Positions 18,415-26,477 of a stretch of DNA of 64,000 nt are shown here, in pieces. Every line of letters starts with the position of its first letter. The first letter of the stretch is position 1. The stretch lies in the NCBI GenBank assembly GCA_019245415.1, contig JAFARO010000007.1:124001-188000 (forward strand). The letters run 5' to 3'. The position numbers and the translations under genes are program-made. The notes beneath the pieces were generated by a model that had not been told where the DNA came from, did no database searches, and saw only the letters and a list, made by a program, of their open reading frames with translations. The DNA is from Alphaproteobacteria bacterium (GTDB taxonomy: Bacteria > Pseudomonadota > Alphaproteobacteria > Micropepsales > Micropepsaceae).

Positions 18415-18924
18415 ATGAGCGGCTACAGATTCGACAGGCTGAAGATCCTGGTGGTCGACGACAACGCGCATATGCGCAAGCTCGTCGTCACCATCCTTCA
18501 GGCCTTCGGCGCCATCCAGATTTTCGAAGCCGAGAGCGGCGAGCGCGCGCTCGGGCTGATGCGCGACACCAATCCCGACGTCATCATCCTGGACTGGATG
18601 ATGGAGGGCATGACCGGGCTCGAATTCGTCAAGCAGGTGCGCGCCTCGGCCCAGTCGCCCAATCCCTTCGTGCCGATCATCATGCTGACCGGACACACCC
18701 ATATCGACCACGTGCGCCAGGCGCGCGACTGCGGCGTCAACGAGTTCCTGGCCAAGCCCGTCTCGGTGAAGGCGATCATGACGAGGCTGGTGGCCGTGAT
18801 CGAGCACCCGCGGCCCTTCGTGCGCACCAAGGCCTATTTCGGGCCGTGCCGCAGGCGCCGCGCGACCGACGAATATCGGGGGCCGGAACGGCGCGCCTCC
18901 TCGCCCGCGACAACGGTGGAATGA
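18415..18924 (+). CDS. Single-domain response regulator with basic tail
   Basis: A CheY-like receiver of 169 residues. The acidic pair is Asp15/Asp16, the phospho-acceptor is Asp60 (VIILDWMMEGMTG), a switch Thr is in MLTGH, and the conserved Lys is in FLAKPVS. There is no output domain: after the receiver comes a short tail rich in Arg (CRRRRATDEYRGPERRA). It overlaps the following HPt gene by 4 bases (ATGA), so the two form a phosphorelay pair. The cognate kinase is not in the window. A palindromic TTAAC-N4-GTTAA element lies about 55 bases upstream. Confidence 0.9.
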   Translation: MSGYRFDRLKILVVDDNAHMRKLVVTILQAFGAIQIFEAESGERALGLMRDTNPDVIILDWMMEGMTGLEFVKQVRASAQSPNPFVPIIMLTGHTHIDHVRQARDCGVNEFLAKPVSVKAIMTRLVAVIEHPRPFVRTKAYFGPCRRRRATDEYRGPERRASSPATTVE

Positions 18925-19424
18925 CCATGCCCAAAGAACATCCGATCGAGATCTTCATGCCGCCCAACATGCTCAAGGCCAAGGTCGGCGGCAGCGTGGC
19001 CGGCCTCGATCTCGGCGCCATCAAGCGCGCCGAGGCGGCGATGGACGCGCTGAAGACCGATTTCGCGCAATGGATCGCCGACGACGTCGAGCGGCTGGGC
19101 AAGGCGCGCGACGGCTTTGCCGCCACGCGCTCCGCAGAGACCCGCGAAGCCCTGTTCCGCGCCGCGCATGACCTCAAAGGCCAGGGCGCGACGTTCGAGT
19201 TTCCCCTCATCGCGCGCATGGCGGCTTCGCTCTCCAAGCTGGTCGATGCGCTCCAGGAGCCGGCCGCGCTGCCGCTCAATCTCGTCGATGCGCATGTCGA
19301 CGCGATCCGCATCGTCTTCCGCGACAAGATCCACGACACCTCCAACCGCATGGCGATCGTACTGGCCGAGGAACTCGAGGCGCGCGTGGTCGAAACGCTC
19401 GAGATCGCGGCCAGGGCGGCGTAG
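18921..19424 (+). CDS. HPt-domain phosphotransfer protein
   Basis: A 167-residue helical protein with an HPt domain. The phospho-accepting residue is His83 in AAHDLKGQGATF, the standard H-D-L-K-G pattern, followed by the helix IARMAASLSKLVDAL. The first about 55 residues are an extra helical segment. The start at 18921 overlaps the stop of the receiver gene (ATGA). It should exchange phosphate with the adjacent receiver, but partners outside the window are possible. Confidence 0.85.
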   Translation: MTMPKEHPIEIFMPPNMLKAKVGGSVAGLDLGAIKRAEAAMDALKTDFAQWIADDVERLGKARDGFAATRSAETREALFRAAHDLKGQGATFEFPLIARMAASLSKLVDALQEPAALPLNLVDAHVDAIRIVFRDKIHDTSNRMAIVLAEELEARVVETLEIAARAA

Positions 19425-19436
19425 CGGCGGCGATAC

Positions 19437-20225
19437 CTACAGCGCTTCCTTCAATTTCACCGAGGTCTGCGCGTAACCCGCGTCCTCGCGGATGCGCAGG
19501 ATCGGGCCGTCGGCACTTTGCTCCACCCAGGGTGTCACCGTCAGCGGCGTGCTCGCGCCGGCCTTGGCGATCGCTGCGGCCACGTCGGGCGATTCCGCGA
19601 GCTTCATCAGATTGAGCTTGGTGGGAAAGACCACGTTCCAGCTCTTGCGGTCGGCGATGGCCTGCTGCGGCGCGATCCACAGCGAGTCCACCGACTCGCG
19701 GCCGTCATGCCTTCCGACATGGCCGACAGGGGACGGCGCGGCGAAGAACAGCGTGTCGAAGCGCTTGGGCATGTTGGCGGGCGTGATCCAATGGGCGAAC
19801 AGCGCGAGTTGGTCGAGCGCGAGCCGCAAGCCCTCCTTGCCCAGCATCTCGGCCATGCCGATCTCGTGGCGGTCGAGCGCGCCGCGATACGGACCAAGCT
19901 CCGCCAGCCGCTCTGCGCCGACGAATGCGCCGCTCGCCTTTTCGCGCGCGAGCAGGATGCCCGATTCCTCGAACGCCTCGCGGATGGCGCAGACGCAGAG
20001 CGCGCGGCGGGCTTCGTCCATCTCCGCGGCGCCGTCCAGATGTTCGGCGAGCCCGGTCTCGCGGTCCGTGGCGTCGACCTTGCCGCCGGGAAAGACCAGC
20101 GCGCCGGAGACGAAATCGACCTGATGGTGGCGCTTGACCATGAAGACTTCGAGGCCGCCCGTGCCATCGCGCAACAGCAAGATGGTGGCGGCGGGAACCG
20201 GCGTGGCGGCAGGCTTGTCGTTCAT
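19437..20225 (-). CDS. Nudix hydrolase
   Basis: A 262-residue Nudix-fold hydrolase that should cleave a nucleoside diphosphate linked to another moiety. The Nudix box is split: GGKVDATDRETG is followed about 25 residues later by the metal-binding AIREAFEESGILLA. The insertion between the two halves is as in NUDT19/RP2-like enzymes, some of which act on CoA esters. Family-typical elements include VFPGGKVD, WITPANMPKRFDT and a C-terminal beta region. It is convergent with the HPt gene. The substrate is not determinable from sequence. Confidence 0.85.
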   Translation of the reverse strand: MNDKPAATPVPAATILLLRDGTGGLEVFMVKRHHQVDFVSGALVFPGGKVDATDRETGLAEHLDGAAEMDEARRALCVCAIREAFEESGILLAREKASGAFVGAERLAELGPYRGALDRHEIGMAEMLGKEGLRLALDQLALFAHWITPANMPKRFDTLFFAAPSPVGHVGRHDGRESVDSLWIAPQQAIADRKSWNVVFPTKLNLMKLAESPDVAAAIAKAGASTPLTVTPWVEQSADGPILRIREDAGYAQTSVKLKEAL

Positions 20226-20273
20226 GCGCCAAGCCTAGAACACGCGCGTACCGCAATGCACGCAAATCGCGCG

Positions 20274-21113
20274 TTACCTATGGGAAGGAACCAGGCCCGC
20301 CAGCACGTCCATCACCCCCGGCGTCAGCAGAAACGGCATAGGCGCCAAACTCTTCGCATCGTCGCCGTCGCTGAGCGCGCTGAAGTTCGGCCGCGAAGGC
20401 TGCCAGCCGAGCGTGCCCATGAGCAGATCGTCGCCCTCTTGCAGCGGCGCCGCGGCGGTGACGGGTTTCGCCGCCGGCGCATCGGCGGGCGCGCCGGCGC
20501 AGGGCTGCTTCTGGGTCCAGTCATAGACCTCGCGCACCGTCTTGGCGCTGCCGTCGGCGCGGTAGAAGACATTGCGGTTGGCGGCGGCCGCCTGCGGAAA
20601 CGCATCGGCGGCATTGGCCTCAGGCGACGACGACTTCATCGCGATCAGACGCGCGGCGGCAGCGGGACCGAGGAAATGGGCGGCATAGAGTTCGCCCTCG
20701 TTCACGTCGCGGCCGAGCGAGGCCTGGAGCATGGCGCGCGTCTGTTTGGAGAACTCGCCCGCCATCAGCGCGGCGACGCGCGGATCCTTGCGCAGGGCAA
20801 GAATTGCCTCCCGGTCGGCCTTCTGCGCGACGCCGTAGCGGCCATTGCCGTCGCTGGCGATTTTTTCCGCGCATGCGCCCAAGCCGTATTTCGCGCCGTT
20901 CTGCTTGATCAGGCCGAGCCAGGTCTGGTCGACGAATTGGAACAACCCACAGGCCGAGGAAGTGCTTGATTGGGCTTGGCTTTTGAGGCCGCTCTCGCGC
21001 ATCGCGGTGCGCAGCAGATAACGGAAATCCGAGCCGGTCTCGGCGCTGGCCTGGCGCAGCGCGGCGACGATCTGGGCATTGGCGGAATTTGTCTGAGCGG
21101 CTTCTGCCAGCAT
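20274..21113 (-). CDS. Lytic transglycosylase (SLT fold)
   Basis: Cleaves the glycan strand of peptidoglycan. The SLT domain is at residues about 28-110: the catalytic Glu40 is in MRESGLKSQA, followed by SSACGLFQFVDQTW and an N...YGVAQ-like segment. The C-terminal half (about 150-279) is Ala/Pro-rich with VYDWTQKQPC. No signal peptide is seen, so export by a flagellar-type route or action in a macromolecular machine is possible. The start at 21113 has GGGAG upstream. A TTAAG-N4-CTTAA palindrome lies 50 bases upstream. Confidence 0.82.
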   Translation of the reverse strand: MLAEAAQTNSANAQIVAALRQASAETGSDFRYLLRTAMRESGLKSQAQSSTSSACGLFQFVDQTWLGLIKQNGAKYGLGACAEKIASDGNGRYGVAQKADREAILALRKDPRVAALMAGEFSKQTRAMLQASLGRDVNEGELYAAHFLGPAAAARLIAMKSSSPEANAADAFPQAAAANRNVFYRADGSAKTVREVYDWTQKQPCAGAPADAPAAKPVTAAAPLQEGDDLLMGTLGWQPSRPNFSALSDGDDAKSLAPMPFLLTPGVMDVLAGLVPSHR

Positions 21114-21208
21114 GGTTCGGGTTCTCCCGTGCCCCATGCAGCAAGCCGCGTGCCAAAAATGGTTAAGCGCTCTTAACGCCCCGTGCGCATCTGCATCGTC
21201 GGGCAGTC

Positions 21209-21634
21209 CTAGCCTGGACCTGCCGCGCGCCGAAGCGCGTCGCGCAGCCGGGCCGTCAGCGCCTGAAGCGCCTGCGCTTCGTGGCGCAGGGCGGCACCCT
21301 TCCCCCAGACCGTTCCCGGCCATGCCGCGTCGCCCGGGTTGCGCGCGACGATGTGGATGTGAAGCTGGGGCACCAGATTGCCGAGCGCGGCGATGTTGAT
21401 CTTGACGCAGCCGGTGAACGCCTTGAGCCCAGAGGCCGCGCGCGCGATCTCTTCCGTCAAGAGGCTGTACTGCGCCGCGTCGAGCTCGAACATTTCCACC
21501 GCGCCATCGACGCGCGGCACCAGCACCAGCCAGGGATAGCGCGCATCGTCCATCAGCAGCACGCGCGACAATGCCCAATCGGCGACGAAGACGGTGTCGG
21601 CCGCGAGCTGCGGATGAAGCGCGAAGTCCTTCAT
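21209..21634 (-). CDS. HIT-family protein
   Basis: A 141-residue histidine-triad protein, probably a nucleotide hydrolase or transferase. The active-site strand reads QLHIHIVAR: the second and third His of the H-x-H-x-H triad are present but the first is Gln. N-terminal WLVLVPRVDGAVEMFEL and the KINIAALGN strand fit the alphaproteobacterial HIT subgroup. It is coupled to the upstream antiporter gene by an ATGA overlap at 21631-21634. The Gln substitution is a known variation in divergent HIT branches. Confidence 0.85.
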   Translation of the reverse strand: MKDFALHPQLAADTVFVADWALSRVLLMDDARYPWLVLVPRVDGAVEMFELDAAQYSLLTEEIARAASGLKAFTGCVKINIAALGNLVPQLHIHIVARNPGDAAWPGTVWGKGAALRHEAQALQALTARLRDALRRAAGPG

Positions 21635-22614
21635 GCCCAAGGGATCAGTCCCGCCGGGATCCATCCCTGGCGCCAGGCGAGGAAGACGAGATAAGCCGCA
21701 TAGCCCACGAGCAGGAACGCGCCGCGCAAACGCGTCAGACGCCAATCCGCGATCAGGAGCGGCAGGATCAGCGCGCTCGCCAGCGCCATCACGAAGAGGT
21801 CCGCCTGCAAGGGCGGATCGACGCGCAGCGGGAACAGCGCCGCCGTCAGGCCGAGCCCGCCCAGCACGTTGAAAACGTTCGAGCCGATGAGATGTCCGAT
21901 CGCCAGATGGGTCTGCCGCCGCGCCGCCGCGGTCAAGGTGACGAAGAGCTCCGGCAGCGAGGCGCCGAAGGCGACCGCCGTCGCGCCCACCGTCGCCGGC
22001 GCGAGGTCGTATTCGCGCGCAAGGATTTCGGCGCCCGCGACCGTGAAATGCGCGCCCACCGTCAGTCCGACGATGCCGAAGAGCAGCAGGAACATCCCCA
22101 CGCTGCCCGATGCCGCCGAACCCTCCAGATGCTGCATCGCGCGCGCGCAGGAGACGGAATGCTCCTTGGCGCGGCGCCAATCGGTGGCGAGAACGACGGC
22201 CAGATAGAGCACGAACGCCGCCAGCATCGCGATGCCTTCGACGCGACCGATCGTGCCGGTGACGGCGAGCAGGGCGATCGCGACCGACGCCAGCAGCATC
22301 GCGCCGCCGTCGCGCAGCACCACCTTTGGCGAACTCGCCAGCGGGCGCACCAGCGCCGCGAGCCCCAGGATCAGGAGCACATGCAGGATGTTGCTGCCGG
22401 CGATGTTGGCGATGGCGATGTCGGGCGCGCCGGCTTGCGCCGCGGTGAGCGACACCGCGAATTCCGGAAGCGTCGTGCCGGCGCCGATCACCAGCAGCCC
22501 GATGACCAGCGGGCTCAAGCGCAGCGCATGGGTGACGCCGACGCCGCCGCGCACGATCCAATCGCTGCCGAAGACCAGCAGCGCAAGACCGCCGCCGAAA
22601 AACCAGTATGCCAT
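21631..22614 (-). CDS. Calcium/cation antiporter (CaCA family)
   Basis: An integral membrane exchanger of 327 residues with about ten hydrophobic segments. It carries the two inverted alpha-repeats of sodium/calcium exchangers: GAGTTLPEFAVSLTAA with NIAGSNILHVLLILG, and GATAVAFGASLPELFVTLTA with LIGSNVFNVLGGLG. The acidic Glu in each LPE motif binds the cation. It resembles the YrbG type. The start at 22614 begins the first membrane helix (MAYWFFGGGLALLVFG). The stop overlaps the HIT gene start. Confidence 0.92.
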   Translation of the reverse strand: MAYWFFGGGLALLVFGSDWIVRGGVGVTHALRLSPLVIGLLVIGAGTTLPEFAVSLTAAQAGAPDIAIANIAGSNILHVLLILGLAALVRPLASSPKVVLRDGGAMLLASVAIALLAVTGTIGRVEGIAMLAAFVLYLAVVLATDWRRAKEHSVSCARAMQHLEGSAASGSVGMFLLLFGIVGLTVGAHFTVAGAEILAREYDLAPATVGATAVAFGASLPELFVTLTAAARRQTHLAIGHLIGSNVFNVLGGLGLTAALFPLRVDPPLQADLFVMALASALILPLLIADWRLTRLRGAFLLVGYAAYLVFLAWRQGWIPAGLIPWA

Positions 22615-22657
22615 GGACAATACTCGAAGCCCCCCGGAAGGCCCCGCCGGCCGTTCG

Positions 22658-23776
22658 TTAACGCCTGCCCGGCCCGGGCGCAAGCGCCGTTCCGAAGCGG
22701 CGCGGATCGAAGGCCTTGGGGCCGTCTGAGCGTTCCAGAACAGAACGCGAGAGGATTTCCGCGACCGACGGTGCAAACAGGATGCCGTTGCGGTGCTGGC
22801 CGCTGGCGAGGTAGAGGCCGGGCACGCCGGTCGGACCCAGCATCGGCAGCCCGTCCGGCGAACCGGGGCGCAATCCCGACCAATGCTCCTCGATTCTCCA
22901 GTCGCGCAAGGAGGGCATCAGCGCCACCGCGCGCGCGCTCAGCCAATCGAGCGCCTCCGCGGTCGTGCGGGTGTCGAATCCCGATTGCGTCAGGGTGGCC
23001 CCGATCAAGAGACGCCCGGCACGCGGCACGAGATAGACGTCGTTGCCCCATACCACGCGCTGCGGCAACAGCACGCCTTGTGGGGGCAGGAGCGAGATCA
23101 TCTCGCCCTTGTAAGGAAGCACCGGCGGCAGCGCATGCGCCGGGATGCGCGGGATTTGGCCGCTCCAGGCGCCGGCCGCGAGCACCACGGCATCGGCCTC
23201 GTAAAGTCCGAAGGGCGTGGAAACCTGCAGGCCGCGCGGCCCTTCGGTCTCGATGTGCATGACCGGCTCGTTGGGCACGATCCGGCCGCCGGCCTTGCGC
23301 AGGCACAACGCCAGCGCTTCGCCGAGCGCGCGATTGTCGACACGCGCTTCCTTGGTGGCGAGCAGCGCCGCGAGGATCGGCGCGCCCAGGAGCGGCTCCA
23401 TCCGCCGCGCCTCGTCCGGCGACAGCGAGACGAGCTCATTGGAGGCGCGCGCGCGCTGCTCGAATTGCGCTGACTGGTCTTGCGTCGTTGCAACGAGCAG
23501 CGCGGCGTCCTGCACATAGCGCAGCGTCATGCCCGAGATCTCCTCGATCTCCTGCGCGAAGGCCGGCCAAAGCGCGCGGGCCTCGCGACCCAGTTCCGTC
23601 TCTGGCGACGGCGCCTCGCCGTTCTCCGCTGCAGCCGCGATCATGCCCGCCGCCGCCCAGGTGGCGCCGCGCCCAGGCTGCGCGCGATCGATCACCGTGA
23701 CGCGCACGCCCTTCTGCGCCAGCCGCCAGCCGATGGCGAGACCGGCTGCGCCCGCCCCGACCACGACCACTCTCAT
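22658..23776 (-). CDS. thiO: FAD-dependent glycine/D-amino-acid oxidase, ThiO-like
   Basis: A 372-residue flavoprotein of the DAO fold. The FAD motif VVVGAGAAGLAIGWRLA is at the N-terminus, followed by VIDRAQPGRGATWAAAGMI. The C-terminal SGLRPGSPDGLPMLGPT and GQHRNGILFAP are typical of ThiO, which oxidises glycine to dehydroglycine for the thiazole ring of thiamine. No thiS, thiG or thiE is adjacent, so the symbol rests on protein similarity alone. The start at 23776 overlaps the stop of the preceding membrane-protein gene (ATGA). Confidence 0.85.
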   Translation of the reverse strand: MRVVVVGAGAAGLAIGWRLAQKGVRVTVIDRAQPGRGATWAAAGMIAAAAENGEAPSPETELGREARALWPAFAQEIEEISGMTLRYVQDAALLVATTQDQSAQFEQRARASNELVSLSPDEARRMEPLLGAPILAALLATKEARVDNRALGEALALCLRKAGGRIVPNEPVMHIETEGPRGLQVSTPFGLYEADAVVLAAGAWSGQIPRIPAHALPPVLPYKGEMISLLPPQGVLLPQRVVWGNDVYLVPRAGRLLIGATLTQSGFDTRTTAEALDWLSARAVALMPSLRDWRIEEHWSGLRPGSPDGLPMLGPTGVPGLYLASGQHRNGILFAPSVAEILSRSVLERSDGPKAFDPRRFGTALAPGPGRR

Positions 23777-24243
23777 GCCTGGTCCCGCGCCAGGCGAAGG
23801 CCCGCGAGCACGAAGCAGGCCATGCCGAGGCCATAGGCGATCAGGCTGAACCACTCCGGACGGATGCAGGCCACGACAAAGGCCGCGCTGGCGAACAGGG
23901 TCTCGACAATTCCGACACGCGCCGCCGCCGTGGCGACCACGAAGCCGAAGAGCAGAAACGCCGCCACCGGGGCGCGCTCGGGATCGGCGAGCGCAAACCC
24001 GAACGGCAGGCTCGCCAGGAACACGGGATCGAGCTTGGCTGAGAGCCCGGGCGCTCCGCTGCGACCAAGAACGGCGATGGCGCGACTGATCACGATCGCC
24101 GCTATCGCGGCCGCGAAGTGTCCGCGCGCGATCAGCGGCAATGCGATCAGTCCGACCAACAGCGCGACCAGAACCAGCGCGGGCGGCGAGAAGCCGAAGG
24201 CCGCGAGCCGGGCACGAAAGTGCGCAAGTTGGGGCAAGCTCAT
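23773..24243 (-). CDS. Membrane protein, eroded CDP-alcohol phosphatidyltransferase-like
   Basis: A 156-residue protein with about five hydrophobic helices. The order of segments and the PFGFALADP element recall CDP-alcohol phosphatidyltransferases. The catalytic pattern DGxxAR-x8-G-x3-D-x3-D is not present: the matching stretch reads SRAIAVLGRSGAPGLSAKLD. If the relationship is real it has lost activity. It is co-expressed with thiO through a 4-base overlap. The start at 24243 is chosen because it precedes the first helix. The family link is a judgement by eye. Confidence 0.6.
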   Translation of the reverse strand: MSLPQLAHFRARLAAFGFSPPALVLVALLVGLIALPLIARGHFAAAIAAIVISRAIAVLGRSGAPGLSAKLDPVFLASLPFGFALADPERAPVAAFLLFGFVVATAAARVGIVETLFASAAFVVACIRPEWFSLIAYGLGMACFVLAGLRLARDQA

Positions 24244-24363
24244 GGCTGGCGGCTTAGGCGCGCCGCTACCCCGCGTCAATCGGCTTTTCCCGTTAAAGCC
24301 ATGAGCGGGTTGTCAAAATCGCCGCGGCAGGTCAAGCTTGTGCCGTTGGGTTTGGGGATTGCA

Positions 24364-24936
24364 ATGGTTTTCAAGCGTTTGGCCGCAGGCTTGCTCGCGC
24401 TCGCAGCCGCGCCGGTTTTCGTGTCTGGCGCGAAAGCCGAGGGGCCGTGGTCGGCCACGCTCTATGCGGGGCCCTCCTCCACCAAATTCGTGACCCAGAT
24501 TCTGGGCGGCGATTTCGAGGTCAATGGCGGCATGGTCGGGCTGGCGGTGGACCGCGGCCTGTTCAAGCTGGGCTCTGGCATCTCATTTGCCGCTGAGGCG
24601 CAGGTGACGCAGTTCTTCGGCACCTACAGCTACGGCACCGGCGCGATCGGAGTGGGCTTCCGCTTCGACGAGTTTCCGTGGAGCGACAGCGTGCGCACCA
24701 CCTTCGCGATCTATACCGGGCCGTCCTATGCGCCGAACGCGGTGATCATCAAGGACCCGGTGCCGCACCAGGATCCCAAATTCCTCAACTTCGTCAGCGT
24801 CGAGGCCGGCGTTGGCCTTTATCGCAAGACCGATGTGGTCTTGCGCATCTATCACCGCTCGGGCGCCTGGGGACTATATTCCAACACCGCCGATGTCGGC
24901 ACGATGATCGGCATCGGGTTGAGGCGGCGGTTTTGA
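24364..24936 (+). CDS. Outer-membrane beta-barrel protein
   Basis: A 190-residue protein with a signal peptide (MVFKRLAAGLLALAAAPVFV, cleavage near AKA). Alternating hydrophobic strands follow, ending in GIGLRRRF; the terminal Phe is the outer-membrane sorting signal. Near the end YHRSGAWGLYSNTAD resembles the H-x-S-N pattern of PagL-type lipid A deacylases, but the match is loose and the length is only similar. The ATG at 24364 follows GGGG. A lipid A-modifying role is a possibility, not a call. Confidence 0.65.
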   Translation: MVFKRLAAGLLALAAAPVFVSGAKAEGPWSATLYAGPSSTKFVTQILGGDFEVNGGMVGLAVDRGLFKLGSGISFAAEAQVTQFFGTYSYGTGAIGVGFRFDEFPWSDSVRTTFAIYTGPSYAPNAVIIKDPVPHQDPKFLNFVSVEAGVGLYRKTDVVLRIYHRSGAWGLYSNTADVGTMIGIGLRRRF

Positions 24937-24947
24937 GCTACGCATCG

Positions 24948-25063
24948 CCCTTCGAGGCATCGCTTCGCGATGCACCTCAGGGTGACGCTACTGTGAATTC
25001 GTCATCCTGAGGCGGCCGCAGTCCGTAGCGACAGCGTACGGACGCCCTCCAAGGATGACGGCA
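24948..25063. repeat. Palindromic intergenic repeat, family E
   Basis: CACCTCAGGGTGACG and CGTCATCCTGAGG, with small inner hairpins, fill the gap between two genes. A related element lies at 56706-56803. Confidence 0.55.
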
Positions 25064-25067
25064 GAGG

Positions 25068-25874
25068 TCAGGCCACCGGCAGCGTCTTCAGCCCGGTATT
25101 GTACGCAGCGGTGAAATCCTCGAGTCCAAGCGAGCCGCCGTTGACGAGCTTGCGCGCCGTCCTGAGATCGTTGTCCGCCAGCGCCCCGCGGATGCGGCTT
25201 TCGTTGTTCTTGAGGAACTGCGCCAGGATCAGCCCGGCGGTCTTGCCGTCGCAGCCGAGATCGGGATTGGCGACAAGGTCGACGTCGAGCTGGCGGCCGA
25301 CACGCGCATAATTGTCGCGGCCGGTGAGCTGGACGTAGCCGCGGCCCTTGAAGCGCGCCCCGTCGCCGGATTGGGTATTGCCGAGATTCTTCGCGGTCTG
25401 CGACGGCGGATCGTAGAGACCGAACGGCGTTCCGCCCGGCGCGGTGTTGTACCTGCTCTGCCCTTCGGGGATTGGACGGAAGCTCGCCGTCTCGGCGCGG
25501 ATAGTGCCCAGCGCCATCAGCAGCATCTGCCGGTCGTCGAGGCCAAGCGCCGTCAAGCCTGCGGTGACGAAAGGCAAGTTGGTGTCGATATTGCCTCTCG
25601 GCGTCCCCGGAAACATCGGCACCACGTTGTCGAGCGTCACGCGGCCGACATATCCGCTGCCGGCGGCCGCTGCCGCCGAAAGGAATTGCGCGGCCATGAA
25701 GCCGCCCACCGGGTTCTGCGCGTCCAGCACGACTTCGACCCAGTCGCCCTGGCGGGAGACCTCATTGGCGCGCGTGCCCTTGGCGCAGGTCTGAAGAACC
25801 GCGGCGTCGGCGGAAGGGCCCTCGCGCAAGTTCACGTTGTCGCCGGTCACCACCAGCTTGTCGCCCGCCGCCAT
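25068..25874 (-). CDS. SH3b-GH19 cell-wall lytic enzyme
   Basis: A 268-residue protein with two domains. Residues about 5-65 form a bacterial SH3 fold (NVNLREGPSADAAVLQTCAKG, WVEVVL), which binds cell wall. Residues about 95-268 are a GH19 lysozyme/chitinase-like domain with a candidate catalytic Glu in IRAETASF and the signature FKGRGYVQLTGRDNY. No signal peptide is visible, as in phage endolysins that need a holin. No holin or phage genes flank it, so it may be a domesticated lysin. Confidence 0.8.
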   Translation of the reverse strand: MAAGDKLVVTGDNVNLREGPSADAAVLQTCAKGTRANEVSRQGDWVEVVLDAQNPVGGFMAAQFLSAAAAAGSGYVGRVTLDNVVPMFPGTPRGNIDTNLPFVTAGLTALGLDDRQMLLMALGTIRAETASFRPIPEGQSRYNTAPGGTPFGLYDPPSQTAKNLGNTQSGDGARFKGRGYVQLTGRDNYARVGRQLDVDLVANPDLGCDGKTAGLILAQFLKNNESRIRGALADNDLRTARKLVNGGSLGLEDFTAAYNTGLKTLPVA

Positions 25875-25988
25875 CGCTCTGCCCCGTCGAGAATCCGTCT
25901 ATAGACTATCATGAGTTGCGGGCGCCGGGAGTCTGGGCTGGGTGCCGATTCCTGGTATCCTCGGCGTTCGCCGCGCAAGGAGACCGCA

Positions 25989-26477
25989 ATGGAAAAGGCC
26001 ACGTTCGGGGCAGGCTGCTTCTGGGGAGTGGAGCATTTCTTCGCCGAGGTGCCCGGCGTGCTCGATGCGGTCTCGGGCTATGCCGGCGGCCGCACCGAGC
26101 GCCCCACCTATCGCCAGGTCTGCAGCGGCGAGACCAACCATGCCGAAGTGGTCGAGGTGACGTTTGATCCCGCCAAGGTGAGCTATGCCAAGCTGGTCGA
26201 GCTGTTCTTCAAGATGCACGATCCGACGCAGATGAACCGCCAGGGACCCGATGTCGGCACGCAATACCGCTCGGTGATCTTCACGCACTCACTGGAACAG
26301 GAACGCGTGGCGCGCGAAGAGCTGGAGAAGGCCAAAGCCCGCCACGCGCGGCCGGTGGTCACCGTCATCGAGCCGGCGCAGACCTTCTGGCGCGCCGAGG
26401 ACTATCACCAGGACTATTTCGTCAAGAACCACGGCCATTCCTGCCATGTGACCTACAAGGAATTGGAAAACCGATGA
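25989..26477 (+). CDS. msrA: Peptide-methionine (S)-S-oxide reductase
   Basis: Repairs oxidised methionine (S-sulfoxide) in proteins and free form. The 162-residue length fits. The catalytic Cys10 is in the family signature GAGCFWG. ETNHAEVVEV, FFKMHDPTQMNRQGPDVGTQYRS and AEDYHQDY are standard. The ATG at 25989 has AAGGAGA five bases upstream. Its stop overlaps the ggt start (ATGA), linking sulfoxide repair with glutathione metabolism. Confidence 0.96.
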   Translation: MEKATFGAGCFWGVEHFFAEVPGVLDAVSGYAGGRTERPTYRQVCSGETNHAEVVEVTFDPAKVSYAKLVELFFKMHDPTQMNRQGPDVGTQYRSVIFTHSLEQERVAREELEKAKARHARPVVTVIEPAQTFWRAEDYHQDYFVKNHGHSCHVTYKELENR

